Assembly (NCBI RefSeq): GCF_021603585.1 | Contig: NZ_BQHI01000007.1 | Coordinates: 246,187-310,186, forward strand | Source of the DNA: Pseudomonas sputi | Lineage (GTDB): Bacteria; Pseudomonadota; Gammaproteobacteria; Pseudomonadales; Pseudomonadaceae | Length of the DNA stretch: 64,000 bases | Direction of reading: 5' to 3' | In this document: in pieces, positions 1-9,615 of the stretch | Numbering within the stretch: position 1 is the first letter of the stretch | Layout: the number at the start of each line of letters is the position of its first letter | Notes under the pieces: model-generated | The model's input: the letters and a program-made list of their open reading frames with translations, nothing else | What the model was told of the DNA's origin: nothing | Database searches by the model: none | Translations under genes and position numbers: made by a program

Positions 1-689
1 GCCGCGAGCACATGACGGGTCGCCACATCCAGTTCGCCGGTCTGTGGCGTCGAGTAGCCCAGACGCGCCAGTTGGCTCTGGAACCAAGTGATGCTTGGCA
101 GCTCGACGTCGAACTGCGCCTGCTGGCGTGCCACGGCTTGCTCGTCGGGCCAGAGCCCCAGCCCTTCGGCCGCCAGGCGCTTCCAGGGGAACAACGGCCC
201 CGGGTCGAGTTTGCGCAACGGGGCGATGTCACTGTGGCCGATGATGTGGCGCGGGCTGATGCCCTGGCGTTTGCTGATGTCCTTGAGCAGGACGATCAGC
301 GATTGCACCTGGGCTTCGCTGTAGGGATACCAGAGGCGACCGGTCGGCGTGTCTTTGAAGCCCGGATTGACGATTTCGATGCCGATCGAGCTGGAGTTGA
401 GCCAGGTGCGGCCTTGCCATTCGCTTTCGCCGGCATGCCAGGCACGCAGGTTTTCGTCCATCAGCTTGTAGATGGTGGCGTTCTTGTCGTCGCCGATCAG
501 GTAATGGCTGCTGACTTCGCCGTGGGTCAGCAATTGCAGTGAGCGTTCCAGCGAGGCGGAGGTGTAGTGCACGATCACAAACTGCACGCGACTGTCGTGA
601 TTGACCGAAGGATGGCTGGTGTCAAAACGCGGACCGTTGGCACAACCGGCCAAGAGGATCAGCGACGCGAGGAGGGTAAAAAATTTCAT
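1..689 (-). CDS. AmpDh2-like N-acetylmuramoyl-L-alanine amidase lipoprotein (3' end outside window)
   Basis: Zinc amidase that cuts the bond between N-acetylmuramic acid and the stem peptide of peptidoglycan. The start at 689 gives a lipoprotein signal with lipobox LLAGC (Cys16), so it is probably anchored to the outer membrane. The Amidase_2 fold is visible: His41 (VIVHYTS), His152 (IIGHSDIAP) and Asp162 (KLDPGP) match the family zinc ligands. The last visible residues (about 200 on) look like the start of a C-terminal peptidoglycan-binding domain. The reading frame is open to base 1, so the C-terminus is missing here. Position next to the diguanylate cyclase matches ampDh2 of P. aeruginosa as I recall it. 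Confidence 0.88.
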   Translation of the reverse strand, partial: MKFFTLLASLILLAGCANGPRFDTSHPSVNHDSRVQFVIVHYTSASLERSLQLLTHGEVSSHYLIGDDKNATIYKLMDENLRAWHAGESEWQGRTWLNSSSIGIEIVNPGFKDTPTGRLWYPYSEAQVQSLIVLLKDISKRQGISPRHIIGHSDIAPLRKLDPGPLFPWKRLAAEGLGLWPDEQAVARQQAQFDVELPSITWFQSQLARLGYSTPQTGELDVATRHVLA

Positions 690-790
690 AGCAGAGGGCA
701 GTACACGCAAGACGATAATGCAACAGTGTAACGTATCGCCTTGCGCTTCGATGCTCAAAGGACTGATTTAAACAATATGGAACAATTGCC

Positions 791-2881
791 TCAGCCCAGC
801 TCCACCCGGTTACGCCCTGCGTTTTTCGCCCGGTAAAGCGCCTGATCGGCTCTTTTGAGCACCAGATCGCTGTGTTCTCCTGGCCGGAACGCTGCCAGTC
901 CCATGGAAACCGTGATCGTGACGCGCTCGCCCTTGAAGTGAAACGGGCAGGCTTCGATGGCGGCACGCAGGGTTTCCAGAAGCTTGGCGCCGACGGCCGG
1001 CGGAGTTGCTGGCAGCAGCAGGACAAACTCTTCACCGCCGAAACGGGCAATGAAATCATTGCCACGCATGCGTTTGCGCAGCACGGTGGCGATGATCTTC
1101 AACACTTTGTCACCGGCCAGGTGGCCGTAGTTGTCGTTGATCCGCTTGAAGTGATCAAGGTCGAGCATGGCCAGGCTCAGGGTGTTGCCGTGCTGCTGCC
1201 ATTGGGCGATTTCATGTTCGAGTCGTTCGCTCCAGGCGGCGCGGTTGGGCAGACCGGTGAGCGGATCGATCAGGGCTTTCTGGCGTTGTTCTTCGAGGTG
1301 TTCGCGATAACCCTGCGCTTCCTGCTCCATGTGCGCGACGCGCTCGGCCAGGCTTTTCAGGCGTGCGGCGACTTCCTGTTCCCGGGCGTCGCGCTGTTTC
1401 CGGTGCTGGTCCATGGTACCGAGCAGGCCTTCGAGGTGGTTTTCCAGGACCTGCTTCAAATCATCCAGATCGGCCGCTTCCTGCACGCTGTTTTGCAGGC
1501 CGTCGACCTGTTCGCGGATCTGCGTGTCCATCGCTCGCGCCGCAGAACTGTTGTCGGCGTGGCCTTCGCTGGCGGCCTGCAAGTTGCTCTGGAACGCTTC
1601 GAGGCGCTCGTTGAGTTGCTGCAGGTAGGCTTCGAATTCGTGCTGGCCGCTGTCGGTGATGGCCAGCATCAAGGTCGCCAGATCGTCGAGGATCGGCAGC
1701 AATTCGTACCAGTTCAGGCCGTTTTTCAAGCGATCGCGCATGGCCTCGGCTTGCGGGCGATGGCGCTCCGGCAGGGTCAGGTCATCCAGCAATCCGATCA
1801 GCGTGTCTTCGATGTGTTTGGCGACCGAGCTGTAGGACGGCTCCGGCGAATCCGGCAGGGCGTAGAGAATGTCGTGCTCGGATTGCTCCGGATCGATGGC
1901 GGCCAATGCCTGGGCGATGGGCTCGGGCAGAGGCAGGCTGTCGAGGATCGCGGGCGGCGGGTTATCGCCGGGGTGGATCAACTCGTCGGGGTTGATGGTC
2001 GTGTGCACTGCCGGCGCGAAAACCGGAGGGGGCGTGAAGGCTTGGTGCTCTGGTTCCGGCTCGACGGGTTCTGGTTCGCTGGGGGCGGTGGGTGCTTCGG
2101 TGAGGATTCTGGCCGGCTCAAATGCGACCACCTCCGGCTCCGCATGGTCCTCAGGGATTGGCTCTGGAGCGTTGGATGGTTCGGCCGCGGGGGCGGCGAT
2201 CGGCGCTTGGCTTATGCTCGCAGTGGCAACCGGTTCGGCGCTTGTAACAGGCGCTTGCGGCGCTGGTGCAGCTTCATGTGTGACGGGCGCTTGCTCTGGC
2301 TGCACTGGTGGTGCGACCGCAGCGGCCTGAGCCACTGGAGCAGGCGTTTCCTCGCTGTCGCGACTGCCGAACAGACGCTGCAACAAGCCCGGGCGTCCCG
2401 GTTCCGCCGGCGTTGCCAGCTGGCTCAAGGCCTTGCCCTGCAGGCCGCTGAGTTCGCTGAGCAGCAGCGGCATCTCTCTGGCCTGACTCACCCGGCCGTC
2501 CAGTTGCTTGGCAAATTTCTTCAGCGGCTGAGCCACATCGCGAGGCAGGGGCAGGGATTGCAACTGAGTGACCAGCGCCGTCAGTGCGGTGCTGACCTGT
2601 TCGATCCGGGTTTCCCGGCGCTGCTCGGAATCGAGCACGGCTTTTTCCAGGCGTGGCAGCAGGGCGGCGAGGCCGGCGTCCATGTCATCGGTGCGCACCA
2701 CGTCGCGCATCTCTTTCATGCACTGATCGACCACGCGGTCGGTGCCTTCCGCTGCCAGGGTGCTGCGCACCAGGCCGCGGCGCAGCAGGTCGAGCCGGGC
2801 GTCCCATCGACGTTCGAGCTTTTCCTGTTGTTCGATGCTTTTGAGGTATTTCTCTTTCCAGCGTTGGGCTTCGTCGCTCAT
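791..2881 (-). CDS. dgcH: Diguanylate cyclase (GGDEF protein), DgcH-like
   Basis: Makes cyclic di-GMP from two GTP. The last 160 or so residues form a GGDEF domain starting at IDPLTGLPNR, with active site RFGGEEFVLLLP and an RxxD inhibitory I-site (RGND) five residues before GGEEF, so product inhibition is expected. The 696-residue protein has no membrane segment or signal peptide. Its N-terminal half is helical, the middle (about 180-320) is a Pro/Ala/Glu-rich linker, and a coiled-coil-like helix precedes the GGDEF domain. It overlaps the upstream EEP gene by ATGA (2878-2881), so the two are probably translationally coupled. The name rests on synteny with P. aeruginosa PA5487 from memory. 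Confidence 0.9.
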   Translation of the reverse strand: MSDEAQRWKEKYLKSIEQQEKLERRWDARLDLLRRGLVRSTLAAEGTDRVVDQCMKEMRDVVRTDDMDAGLAALLPRLEKAVLDSEQRRETRIEQVSTALTALVTQLQSLPLPRDVAQPLKKFAKQLDGRVSQAREMPLLLSELSGLQGKALSQLATPAEPGRPGLLQRLFGSRDSEETPAPVAQAAAVAPPVQPEQAPVTHEAAPAPQAPVTSAEPVATASISQAPIAAPAAEPSNAPEPIPEDHAEPEVVAFEPARILTEAPTAPSEPEPVEPEPEHQAFTPPPVFAPAVHTTINPDELIHPGDNPPPAILDSLPLPEPIAQALAAIDPEQSEHDILYALPDSPEPSYSSVAKHIEDTLIGLLDDLTLPERHRPQAEAMRDRLKNGLNWYELLPILDDLATLMLAITDSGQHEFEAYLQQLNERLEAFQSNLQAASEGHADNSSAARAMDTQIREQVDGLQNSVQEAADLDDLKQVLENHLEGLLGTMDQHRKQRDAREQEVAARLKSLAERVAHMEQEAQGYREHLEEQRQKALIDPLTGLPNRAAWSERLEHEIAQWQQHGNTLSLAMLDLDHFKRINDNYGHLAGDKVLKIIATVLRKRMRGNDFIARFGGEEFVLLLPATPPAVGAKLLETLRAAIEACPFHFKGERVTITVSMGLAAFRPGEHSDLVLKRADQALYRAKNAGRNRVELG

Positions 2882-3756
2882 TCAGGGGTTCCGCGAAGGG
2901 CAGTGCTCAACGCGGGCAATGCATCGGCCGTGAGCGAACCCGGCAGACGAATCTCTACCGCGACCGGCAGGTGATCGGAAATCGGCTGTGCCAGCACTTC
3001 GACCTTTTCCAGGGTCAGGGTCGGGCTGAGCAGAATATGGTCCAGGCAGCGTTGGGGGCGCCAGCTGGGGAATGTCGCTTCGAGTTGCGGGGCCAGCAGA
3101 CCGAGGTCACGCAACGGCGAGTGTTGCAGAAGATCGCTGGCGTGGGTGTTCATGTCGCCCATCAGCACCTGATGCTTGTAGCCGCCGATCAGCTCGCGGA
3201 TGTAGGCCAGTTGCATGCTGCGCACGCGAGCGCCGAGCGCCAGATGCATCATCACCACCACCAGCGCTTCCGGGCCTTCGCCAAAACGCACCAGAATTGC
3301 ACCGCGCCCTTTCGGACCCGGCAGTGGGTGGTCCTCGATCGCCCACGGCCGCAGGCGACTGAGCACGCCATTGCTGTGCTGGGCCAGTCGGCCAAGGTTG
3401 CGATTGAGCTGTTGATACCAGTAGGGGAAGGCACCGAGGTGAGCCAGGTGTTCGACTTGATTGACGTAGCCTGAACGCAGGCTGCCGCCATCGGCTTCCT
3501 GCAGGGCGACCAGATCGAAGTCGCCGAGCAGATTGCCGATCTTTTGCAGATTGGTGGAGCGCCCGGGGTGCGGCAGCAGATGCTGCCAGCTGCGGGTGAG
3601 ATAGTGCCGATAGCGCTCAGTGCTGATGCCGACCTGAATATTGAAGCTGAGCAAGCGCAGACGGCTGTCTGCGGGCAGGCCCGTCGATTCCAGGTGATGT
3701 TCGTTGACCTGCGGATCATGCAGGCCGACGACGCGTTCGGACCCCCAGCGGCGCAT
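2878..3756 (-). CDS. Endonuclease/exonuclease/phosphatase (EEP) family protein
   Basis: Metal-dependent phosphoesterase of the EEP fold, 292 residues, cytosolic (no signal peptide). The family motifs are in order: LSFNIQVG near residue 36, catalytic Glu in LVALQEADGG, GDMNTHASD (the GDxN motif) and QPISDHLPVAVE (the SDH motif) near the C-terminus. The true substrate cannot be read from sequence; DNA, phospholipid and inositol phosphate enzymes share this fold. It lies 14 bases after dsbA and overlaps the diguanylate cyclase start by 4 bases, so it is likely cotranscribed with both. Confidence 0.85.
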   Translation of the reverse strand: MRRWGSERVVGLHDPQVNEHHLESTGLPADSRLRLLSFNIQVGISTERYRHYLTRSWQHLLPHPGRSTNLQKIGNLLGDFDLVALQEADGGSLRSGYVNQVEHLAHLGAFPYWYQQLNRNLGRLAQHSNGVLSRLRPWAIEDHPLPGPKGRGAILVRFGEGPEALVVVMMHLALGARVRSMQLAYIRELIGGYKHQVLMGDMNTHASDLLQHSPLRDLGLLAPQLEATFPSWRPQRCLDHILLSPTLTLEKVEVLAQPISDHLPVAVEIRLPGSLTADALPALSTALRGTPE

Positions 3757-3770
3757 GGCGATTGCCGCGC

Positions 3771-4412
3771 TTAGTTGGCAGCTGCCTTGTTGGCCGCTCG
3801 CTCTTTGGCCACCAGTTGGTCAGCCAGCTTCAGTGCCTGTTCGGCGCCGCCGGCGGAGCCGATGTCGAAGCGGTACTTACCGTTGACGATCATGGTGGGA
3901 ACGCCGGAGATTTCATATTTCTTGGCCAGCTCGCGGGCTTTCACGATCTGCCCTTTGATCGCGAACGAATCGAAGGTCGCCAGGAATTTCTCCTTGTCCA
4001 CGCCTTGGGTGGCGAGGAAGTCAGCCATGTCGTTCTTGTCGGTGAGTTTCTTGTGTTCTTTCTGGATTGCGTTGAAAACGGCTGCGTGCACGTTGTGCTC
4101 GACGCCCATGGCTTCCAGGGTCAGGAACAGCTGGCCGTGAGCGTCCCATGGGCCACCGAACATCGCAGGAATGCGCACGAAGTTGACGTCGGACGGCAGT
4201 TTTTCAACCCATGGATTGATCACCGGCTCGAACGCGTAGCAGTGCGGGCAGCCATACCAGAACAGCTCGACCACTTCGATCTTGCCAGGCACGGCGACCG
4301 GTACCGGGTTGCTCAGTTCGACGTAAGGGGCAGCAGGGGCTTCGGCGGCCTGGGCGGTCACGCCGAACAGGCTGGCAGCGACGAGGGCGGCGCTGATGAT
4401 CAGATTACGCAT
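3771..4412 (-). CDS. dsbA: Thiol:disulfide interchange protein DsbA
   Basis: Periplasmic oxidase that introduces disulfides into exported proteins. The 213-residue protein has a cleavable signal peptide (cut near AQA-AEA, residues 20-23) and a thioredoxin fold with active site CPHC at Cys55 and Cys58 within FWYGCPHCYAF. The cis-proline segment is ISGVPTMIVNGKYRF. Start 4412 gives a normal signal peptide. It sits downstream of the two c-type cytochrome genes, whose heme attachment takes place in the same compartment. Confidence 0.97.
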   Translation of the reverse strand: MRNLIISAALVAASLFGVTAQAAEAPAAPYVELSNPVPVAVPGKIEVVELFWYGCPHCYAFEPVINPWVEKLPSDVNFVRIPAMFGGPWDAHGQLFLTLEAMGVEHNVHAAVFNAIQKEHKKLTDKNDMADFLATQGVDKEKFLATFDSFAIKGQIVKARELAKKYEISGVPTMIVNGKYRFDIGSAGGAEQALKLADQLVAKERAANKAAAN

Positions 4413-4505
4413 GCTTTACTCCTGGACAATTTTGGTCGCCTCGCGCGACCTGTTTTCAGACAGATCCTGGCGGGCATGAGTTCTGTAGTGTAACGGCAGC
4501 GGCCA

Positions 4506-4537
4506 CAAAAAAGGGCGGCCAAAGCCACCCTTTTTAT
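4506..4537 (-). terminator. Rho-independent terminator after cytochrome c4 gene
   Basis: On the minus strand a stem AAAGGGTGGC / GCCGCCCTTT with a TTTG loop is followed by a run of T. It lies between the cytochrome c4 gene and dsbA, so dsbA probably has its own promoter. Confidence 0.7.
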
Positions 4538-4612
4538 ACTTGCTGCGACGGATTAATCGAGCGTTAACGTGGCAGGCGCTGGCCATCGCACGCAACGCTC
4601 GGATCGCGCGTC

Positions 4613-5224
4613 TTAGTGCAGGCCCTGAATGTAGCTGGAGACTGCCGCAATGTCTTCGTCGCTCAGCTTACGGGCGATGGTGCGCATGGTCATCGCGTCG
4701 CCGTCGTTGTTACGGCCGGCTTCTTCCTTGCGGAAATCGGTCAGCTGTTTGGCGATGTATTGAGCGTGTTGGCCACCCAGGTGCGGGAAGCCGGCGGCTG
4801 CGTTGCCGGCGCCGTTCGGCGAGTGGCAACCGGTGCAGGCTGGCAGGCCTTTCTCGAGGTTGCCGCCGCGGAACAGGGCCTCACCGCGAGCGACGATCTT
4901 CGGATCGGCTGCGCCAACGCTACCTTTCTGGCTGGCGAAGTAGGCGGCGATATCGGCCATGTCCTGATCGCTCAGGTTGGTCAGCAGGCCGGTCATTTCC
5001 AGAACGGTGCGCTTGCCCGACTTGATGTCGTGGAGCTGCTTGGTCAGGTAGCGTTCACCCTGTCCGGCCAGTTTTGGAAAGTTTGGCGCCATGCTGTTGC
5101 CATCCGGGCCATGGCAGGCGCCGCATACGGCGGCTTTTGCCTGGCCTGCGGCTGCATCACCGGCGGCATGGGCGAAGCCTGAGATTCCCACGGTCAACAG
5201 CAGACTCACGATCAGTTTGTTCAT
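4613..5224 (-). CDS. cc4: Diheme cytochrome c4
   Basis: Periplasmic or membrane-attached diheme electron carrier that can donate electrons to terminal oxidases. A signal peptide (about residues 1-20, ending AHA) is followed by two homologous cytochrome c domains, with CGACH at 34-38 and CTGCH at 130-134 and distal Met candidates in each half. Length 203 residues fits the c4 family. It is followed by its own terminator and preceded 32 bases away by a monoheme c5-like cytochrome gene, a pairing found in many pseudomonads. Confidence 0.95.
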   Translation of the reverse strand: MNKLIVSLLLTVGISGFAHAAGDAAAGQAKAAVCGACHGPDGNSMAPNFPKLAGQGERYLTKQLHDIKSGKRTVLEMTGLLTNLSDQDMADIAAYFASQKGSVGAADPKIVARGEALFRGGNLEKGLPACTGCHSPNGAGNAAAGFPHLGGQHAQYIAKQLTDFRKEEAGRNNDGDAMTMRTIARKLSDEDIAAVSSYIQGLH

Positions 5225-5256
5225 CAGCTAATCCAACTACGGCTAAGGGTTAAGAG

Positions 5257-5562
5257 TTATGGACCGGGCTTACTCTCGCTCATCCAGAGGATGAGGGCCT
5301 GGTAATCCTCGGCACTGCAGTCCATGCACAAACCACGCGGCGGCATCGCCTTGAAACCCTGGGTCACGTGTTGCACCAGCGTCTCCATACCTTTCGCCAA
5401 CCTCGGCGTCCAAGCTGCCTGATCGCCTCTTCTGGGCGCCATGGGGAGTTGGCCGGAATGACAGGCTCCACAAACACGGTTGTACACGGCTTCCGGATCC
5501 TGTGTAGCCTGTGCGCTGTAAAGCGGCATCAAGACTCCGGCAGCCAGCAGCCATTTCGTCAT
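5257..5562 (-). CDS. Cytochrome c5 family monoheme protein
   Basis: Small secreted electron carrier of 101 residues. A signal peptide covers about residues 1-19, heme attaches at CGACH (31-35), Met is a likely axial ligand in the GFKAMPPRG segment, and an extra Cys pair (GLCMDCSAED) matches the disulfide typical of cytochrome c5. It runs into the cytochrome c4 gene 32 bases later, so both are probably one transcript supplying electrons to the same respiratory partners. Confidence 0.9.
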   Translation of the reverse strand: MTKWLLAAGVLMPLYSAQATQDPEAVYNRVCGACHSGQLPMAPRRGDQAAWTPRLAKGMETLVQHVTQGFKAMPPRGLCMDCSAEDYQALILWMSESKPGP

Positions 5563-5753
5563 AAAACGACCTTTTCAGGGTTGAGAGCGTTCTGCGTTCT
5601 AATGCGCAATCAAGGTCTGTCGCTCTCGTGAACTTCATCCTTCGCTGGGACAAAGCACACACAAAATCTGCGGCATTATATACTGGCGCCACTGAAACGG
5701 AAGCGACACCGCGTTCCGCGCCTAATCCCGGCGCCGCCCACATCGGAAATCCC

Positions 5754-6404
5754 ATGCAACTCAAGAATCCCATCCTCGGCCTGTGCCAACAGTCCACGTT
5801 CATGCTCAGTGCCGCCAAGGTCGATCAGTGCCCCGACGACGAAGGCTTCGAAGTGGCGTTCGCCGGTCGCTCCAACGCCGGTAAATCCAGCGCGTTGAAT
5901 ACTCTGACTCACGCCAGCCTGGCGCGCACCTCGAAAACCCCGGGTCGCACACAGCTGTTGAACTTCTTCAAGCTAGACGATGAACGGCGTCTGGTCGACC
6001 TTCCGGGCTACGGTTATGCAAAAGTACCGATCCCGCTCAAGCAACACTGGCAGCGTCACCTCGAGGCTTATCTCGGCGGCCGCGAGAGTTTGAAGGGTTT
6101 GATTCTGATGATGGACATCCGTCATCCAATGACCGACTTCGACCTGCTGATGCTCGATTGGGCCGTTGCGGCCGGCATGCCGATGCACATCCTGCTGACC
6201 AAAGCCGACAAGCTGACCTACGGCGCAGCCAAGAACACGCTGCTCAAGGTGCAGTCGGAAATCCGTAAAGGGTGGGGCGATCAAGTGACGATCCAGCTGT
6301 TCTCCGCCCCAAAACGCATGGGCCTGGAAGAGGCCTACACTGTGTTGGCGGGCTGGATGGAACTGGCGGACAAAGGCGCCGAAGCGGCGACCGAGGCAGA
6401 ATAA
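5754..6404 (+). CDS. engB: Ribosome biogenesis GTPase EngB (YihA/YsxC)
   Basis: Essential GTPase of the TrmE-Era-EngA-EngB superfamily that assists large ribosomal subunit assembly. The G1 motif is AGRSNAGKS (residues 38-46), G3 is DLPGYGYAK and G4 is TKADKL. The frame stays open upstream to 5628, but the start at 5754 ([10 protein letters not shown]) gives the usual 216-residue length and agrees with homologues as I know them. It converges on polA with the ErsA-like small RNA between them, the arrangement that surrounds spf in Escherichia coli. Confidence 0.96.
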   Translation: MQLKNPILGLCQQSTFMLSAAKVDQCPDDEGFEVAFAGRSNAGKSSALNTLTHASLARTSKTPGRTQLLNFFKLDDERRLVDLPGYGYAKVPIPLKQHWQRHLEAYLGGRESLKGLILMMDIRHPMTDFDLLMLDWAVAAGMPMHILLTKADKLTYGAAKNTLLKVQSEIRKGWGDQVTIQLFSAPKRMGLEEAYTVLAGWMELADKGAEAATEAE

Positions 6405-6413
6405 GGGGATTTC

Positions 6414-6456
6414 AAAACTGTCTGTGGTGCTGCATGGCTGCGCCACAGGCAGTTTT
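6414..6456 (+). terminator. Stem-loop terminator after engB
   Basis: AAAACTGTCTGTGG pairs with CCACAGGCAGTTTT across a 15-base loop directly after the engB stop. The right arm is rich in T, which fits termination of engB; the symmetric arms could also act on the opposite strand as a back-up. Confidence 0.65.
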
Positions 6457-6461
6457 GAGGC

Positions 6462-6593
6462 AAAAAAAGCCCCGGACTTCATATGGGGAGGGAGAAGTTC
6501 CGGGGTTCAAGTTCCGAACCGCTAGGGCGGGGTTCAGATATCTGCCAACACTTAACACAACATAGGAGCATCGAAGGGCTTCACCAGCCATTC
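6462..6593 (-). ncRNA. ersA: ErsA / Spot 42-type small RNA
   Basis: The gap between engB and polA holds a non-coding transcription unit on the polA strand. Its 3' end is a strong terminator: CCCCGGAACTTC (6505-6494) pairs with GAAGTCCGGGG (6480-6470), followed by seven T (6468-6462), and the loop carries the C/U-rich stretch TCCCTCCCC. A second hairpin, GAACCCCGCCCTAGCGGTTC, lies just upstream. Location matches Spot 42 of E. coli and ErsA of P. aeruginosa, a 132-nt Hfq-associated RNA under the envelope sigma factor AlgU. The 5' end is inferred from the promoter motif and is approximate. Confidence 0.75.
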
Positions 6594-6599
6594 AGTATC

Positions 6600-6627
6600 T
6601 CTGAGTGCTCTGGCGCAAGATTAGTTC
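6600..6627 (-). promoter_or_regulatory. Candidate AlgU-type promoter of the small RNA
   Basis: On the minus strand GAACTA (6627-6622), a 17-base spacer and TCAGA (6604-6600) resemble the AlgU consensus GAACTT-N16/17-TCTGA with one mismatch in each box. It would start an RNA near 6593, giving about 130 nt to the terminator, the length known for ErsA. Confidence 0.5.
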
Positions 6628-6736
6628 AGATTCTTTTCAAAAAACTTTGGAATAAGCTCGAGAACGATCAGACCTAAGCGCTTTCCGATGCCTTTGCCGC
6701 GACGTTGTGCCGCGGCAAAACCCCGTTCCAGAGGCC

Positions 6737-9541
6737 TCAGTGCGCCTCGTCCCAGTTGTTGCCAACCCCCACTTCAACCAGCAACGGCACGTCCAGTTTC
6801 GCCGCTTCGCTCATATGCACGCGAATCTCTTCGCGAACCTGATCGACCAGATCCTCGCGAACCTCCAGCACCAATTCGTCGTGTACCTGCAGGATGACCC
6901 TGGCGTCCAGCCCGGAAGCGCTCAGCCAGTTATCCACTGCCACCATGGCTTTCTTGATGATGTCCGCTGCGGTGCCCTGCATCGGCGCGTTGATCGCCGT
7001 GCGTTCGGCGGCGGCGCGTTCCTGCGGCTTGTTGGAGTTGATATCCGGCAGATACAGGCGACGACCGAAGATCGTTTCCACATAGCCTTGATCCGCTGCC
7101 TGGGCGCGGGTGCGATCCATGTAATCGCGAACACCGGGGTAGCGCGCGAAGTAGGTGTCGATGTAGGCCTTGGCAGTCTTGGTGTCGACGCCGATGTCCT
7201 TGCCCAGCTTCTGTGCGCCCATGCCGTAGATCAGACCGAAGTTGATCGCCTTGGCGCCACGGCGCTGATCGGACGTCACTTCGTTCAGTTCGACCTTGAA
7301 CACTTCGGCGGCGGTGGCGGTGTGCACGTCCAGGTTGTTGCGGAAGGCGTTCATCAAGCCTTCGTCGCGGGACAGGTGGGCCATGATCCGCAGTTCGATC
7401 TGTGAGTAGTCCGCCGCCAGCAGTTTGTAGCCTTTCGGTGCGACAAAAGCCTGACGGATGCGCCGGCCTTCGGCAGTGCGCACCGGGATGTTCTGCAGGT
7501 TCGGATCGCTTGACGACAAACGACCGGTCGACGCAACGGCCTGATGGTAAGAAGTGTGAATACGCCCGGTACGCGGGTTGATCTGCTCCGGCAGGCGATC
7601 GGTGTAGGTGCTCTTCAGCTTGCTCATGGAACGGTGTTCCATCAGCACTTTCGGCAAGCGGTGGTCGTCTTCGGCCAGTTTCGCCAGCACTTCCTCGGCG
7701 GTGGACGGCTGGCCCTTGGCGGTTTTCTTCAGCACCGGCAGGCCGAGCTTTTCGTAGAGGATCACGCCCAGTTGCTTCGGCGAGCCTAGGTTGAATTCTT
7801 CACCGGCAATCTCGAAGGCTTCACGCTCCAGCGCGACCATCTTGTTGCCCAGCTCAATGCTCTGAATGCCGAGCAGTTCAGCGTCGACGAACGCGCCCTG
7901 GCGCTCGATGCGAGCAAGCACCGGCACCAGCGGAATTTCAATGTCGGTCAGCACGCTGGCCAGACTCGGGATGGCGCTGAGTTTCTCGAACAGCGTCTGG
8001 TGCAGGCGCAGGGTCACGTCGGCATCTTCGGCGGCATACGGCCCGGCCTGTTCCAGAGCGATCTGGTCGAAGGTCAGCTGCTTGGCGCCTTTACCGGCGA
8101 TGTCCTGGAAGCTCACGGTGGTGTGGTCCAGGTACTTCTGCGCCAGGCTGTCCATGTCGTGACGGGTGGCGGTGGAGTTGAGCACATAGGACTCAAGCAT
8201 CGTGTCGAAGGCAATTCCGCGCACGGTGATGCCTTCGTTCTGGTCGCCACCGATGGCGCAGTTGGCCAGGATGTTCATGTCGAACTTGGCGTGCTGGCCG
8301 ACCTTGAGCTTGTTCGGGTCTTCGAGGATCGGCTTGAGCGCACGCAGCACGGTGTCGCGATTCAGCTGCTCCGGCACGCCGATGTAGGAGTGGGTCAGCG
8401 GGATATAGGCCGCCTCATTGGCCTGCACCGCGAAGGAAAGCCCGACCAGTTGCGCCTGCTGCGCGTCGATGCCGGTGGTTTCGGTGTCGAAGGCGAACAG
8501 CTTGGCGTTCTTCAGCTTTTCCAGCCAGACGTCGAATCGCGCCTGGTCGAGGATGGTTTCGTACGCGGCATCAGCCGGAGCGGCAGGCACTTGTTCCGCA
8601 GGCGCGCTGAACAGATCGCCGGCCGGCGCAGGCTCGGCGGCAGCGCTCAGTTCCTGGCGCTTGGCATCGCGATCCAGGTCATTCAGCCAGCTCTTGAATT
8701 CCAGCAGGGTGTACAGCTCGTAAAGTTTGGCCGGGTCTTCCGGGCCCATTTGCAGGTCGTCGAGACCGATGTCCAGCGGTACGTCGACCTTGATGGTCGC
8801 CAGTTGATAGGAGAGGAAGGCCATCTCCTTGTGCTCTTCGAGCTTGGCCGGCAGGGTCTTGGCGCCACGAATCGGCAGGGTCGGCACGACGTCGAGCTGT
8901 GCATAAAGCTCGGTCAGACCACCGTTGACGCCCACCAGCAGGCCGGACGCGGTTTTCGGGCCGATGCCGGGAACGCCGGGGATGTTGTCGGAAGAATCGC
9001 CCATCAGGGCCAGATAATCGATGATCTGTTCCGGAGCGACGCCGAATTTCTCCTTCACGCCCTCCACGTCCATCGAACTACCGGACATGGTGTTGACCAA
9101 GGTAATGTGGCCGTCGACCAGTTGCGCCATGTCCTTGTCGCCGGTGGAGATGATCACCGGGCGATCGGCGGCCGCACTGCTGCGGGCCAGGGTGCCGATC
9201 ACGTCGTCGGCCTCGACGCCCTCGACACACAGCAGCGGGAAGCCGAGGGCGATCACGCTCTGGTGCAGCGGTTCGATCTGCACGCGCATGTCGTCGGGCA
9301 TGCTTGGGCGGTTGGCCTTGTATTCGGCGTACATCTCATCGCGAAATGTCCCACCCTTGGCGTCGAACACCACGGCGAACGGGCTGTCCGGATACTGCTT
9401 GCGCAGGCTCTTGAGCATGTTCAGCACGCCTTTGACCGCACCGGTCGGCAGGCCTTTGGAGGTGGTCAGCGGTGGCAGCGCGTGAAAGGCGCGGTACAGG
9501 TAAGACGAACCGTCCACCAGGACGAGGGGGGCTTGGCTCAT
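6737..9541 (-). CDS. polA: DNA polymerase I
   Basis: Repair and Okazaki-fragment-processing polymerase with three domains. The N-terminal 5'-3' nuclease carries [12 protein letters not shown] and [10 protein letters not shown]; the 3'-5' proofreading domain has [11 protein letters not shown], and the DEDDy pattern looks intact; the polymerase domain has motif A ([15 protein letters not shown]), motif B ([16 protein letters not shown]) and motif C ([11 protein letters not shown]). The ATG at 9541 ([11 protein letters not shown]) is preferred over an in-frame TTG four codons upstream because it has AAGG about 12 bases before it and matches the family N-terminus. Length 934 residues is normal. 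Confidence 0.98.
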   Translation of the reverse strand: MSQAPLVLVDGSSYLYRAFHALPPLTTSKGLPTGAVKGVLNMLKSLRKQYPDSPFAVVFDAKGGTFRDEMYAEYKANRPSMPDDMRVQIEPLHQSVIALGFPLLCVEGVEADDVIGTLARSSAAADRPVIISTGDKDMAQLVDGHITLVNTMSGSSMDVEGVKEKFGVAPEQIIDYLALMGDSSDNIPGVPGIGPKTASGLLVGVNGGLTELYAQLDVVPTLPIRGAKTLPAKLEEHKEMAFLSYQLATIKVDVPLDIGLDDLQMGPEDPAKLYELYTLLEFKSWLNDLDRDAKRQELSAAAEPAPAGDLFSAPAEQVPAAPADAAYETILDQARFDVWLEKLKNAKLFAFDTETTGIDAQQAQLVGLSFAVQANEAAYIPLTHSYIGVPEQLNRDTVLRALKPILEDPNKLKVGQHAKFDMNILANCAIGGDQNEGITVRGIAFDTMLESYVLNSTATRHDMDSLAQKYLDHTTVSFQDIAGKGAKQLTFDQIALEQAGPYAAEDADVTLRLHQTLFEKLSAIPSLASVLTDIEIPLVPVLARIERQGAFVDAELLGIQSIELGNKMVALEREAFEIAGEEFNLGSPKQLGVILYEKLGLPVLKKTAKGQPSTAEEVLAKLAEDDHRLPKVLMEHRSMSKLKSTYTDRLPEQINPRTGRIHTSYHQAVASTGRLSSSDPNLQNIPVRTAEGRRIRQAFVAPKGYKLLAADYSQIELRIMAHLSRDEGLMNAFRNNLDVHTATAAEVFKVELNEVTSDQRRGAKAINFGLIYGMGAQKLGKDIGVDTKTAKAYIDTYFARYPGVRDYMDRTRAQAADQGYVETIFGRRLYLPDINSNKPQERAAAERTAINAPMQGTAADIIKKAMVAVDNWLSASGLDARVILQVHDELVLEVREDLVDQVREEIRVHMSEAAKLDVPLLVEVGVGNNWDEAH

Positions 9542-9615
9542 GAGCAGAATCAACCTTTTCGGCGGGCCCGGCGCTAGAATAGCGGGACCGTTGACGACAA
9601 AGGGACAAGGTTATC

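Noticed and set aside
872-2974. 700-codon frame on the plus strand opposite the diguanylate cyclase gene
   Set aside because: It mirrors the real gene in a high-G+C region; the translation is low in complexity and has no domain, whereas the minus frame has an intact GGDEF domain.
8000-9577. 525-codon plus-strand frame opposite polA
   Set aside because: Antisense shadow of polA; no ribosome site or recognisable motif, and polA motifs are complete on the other strand.
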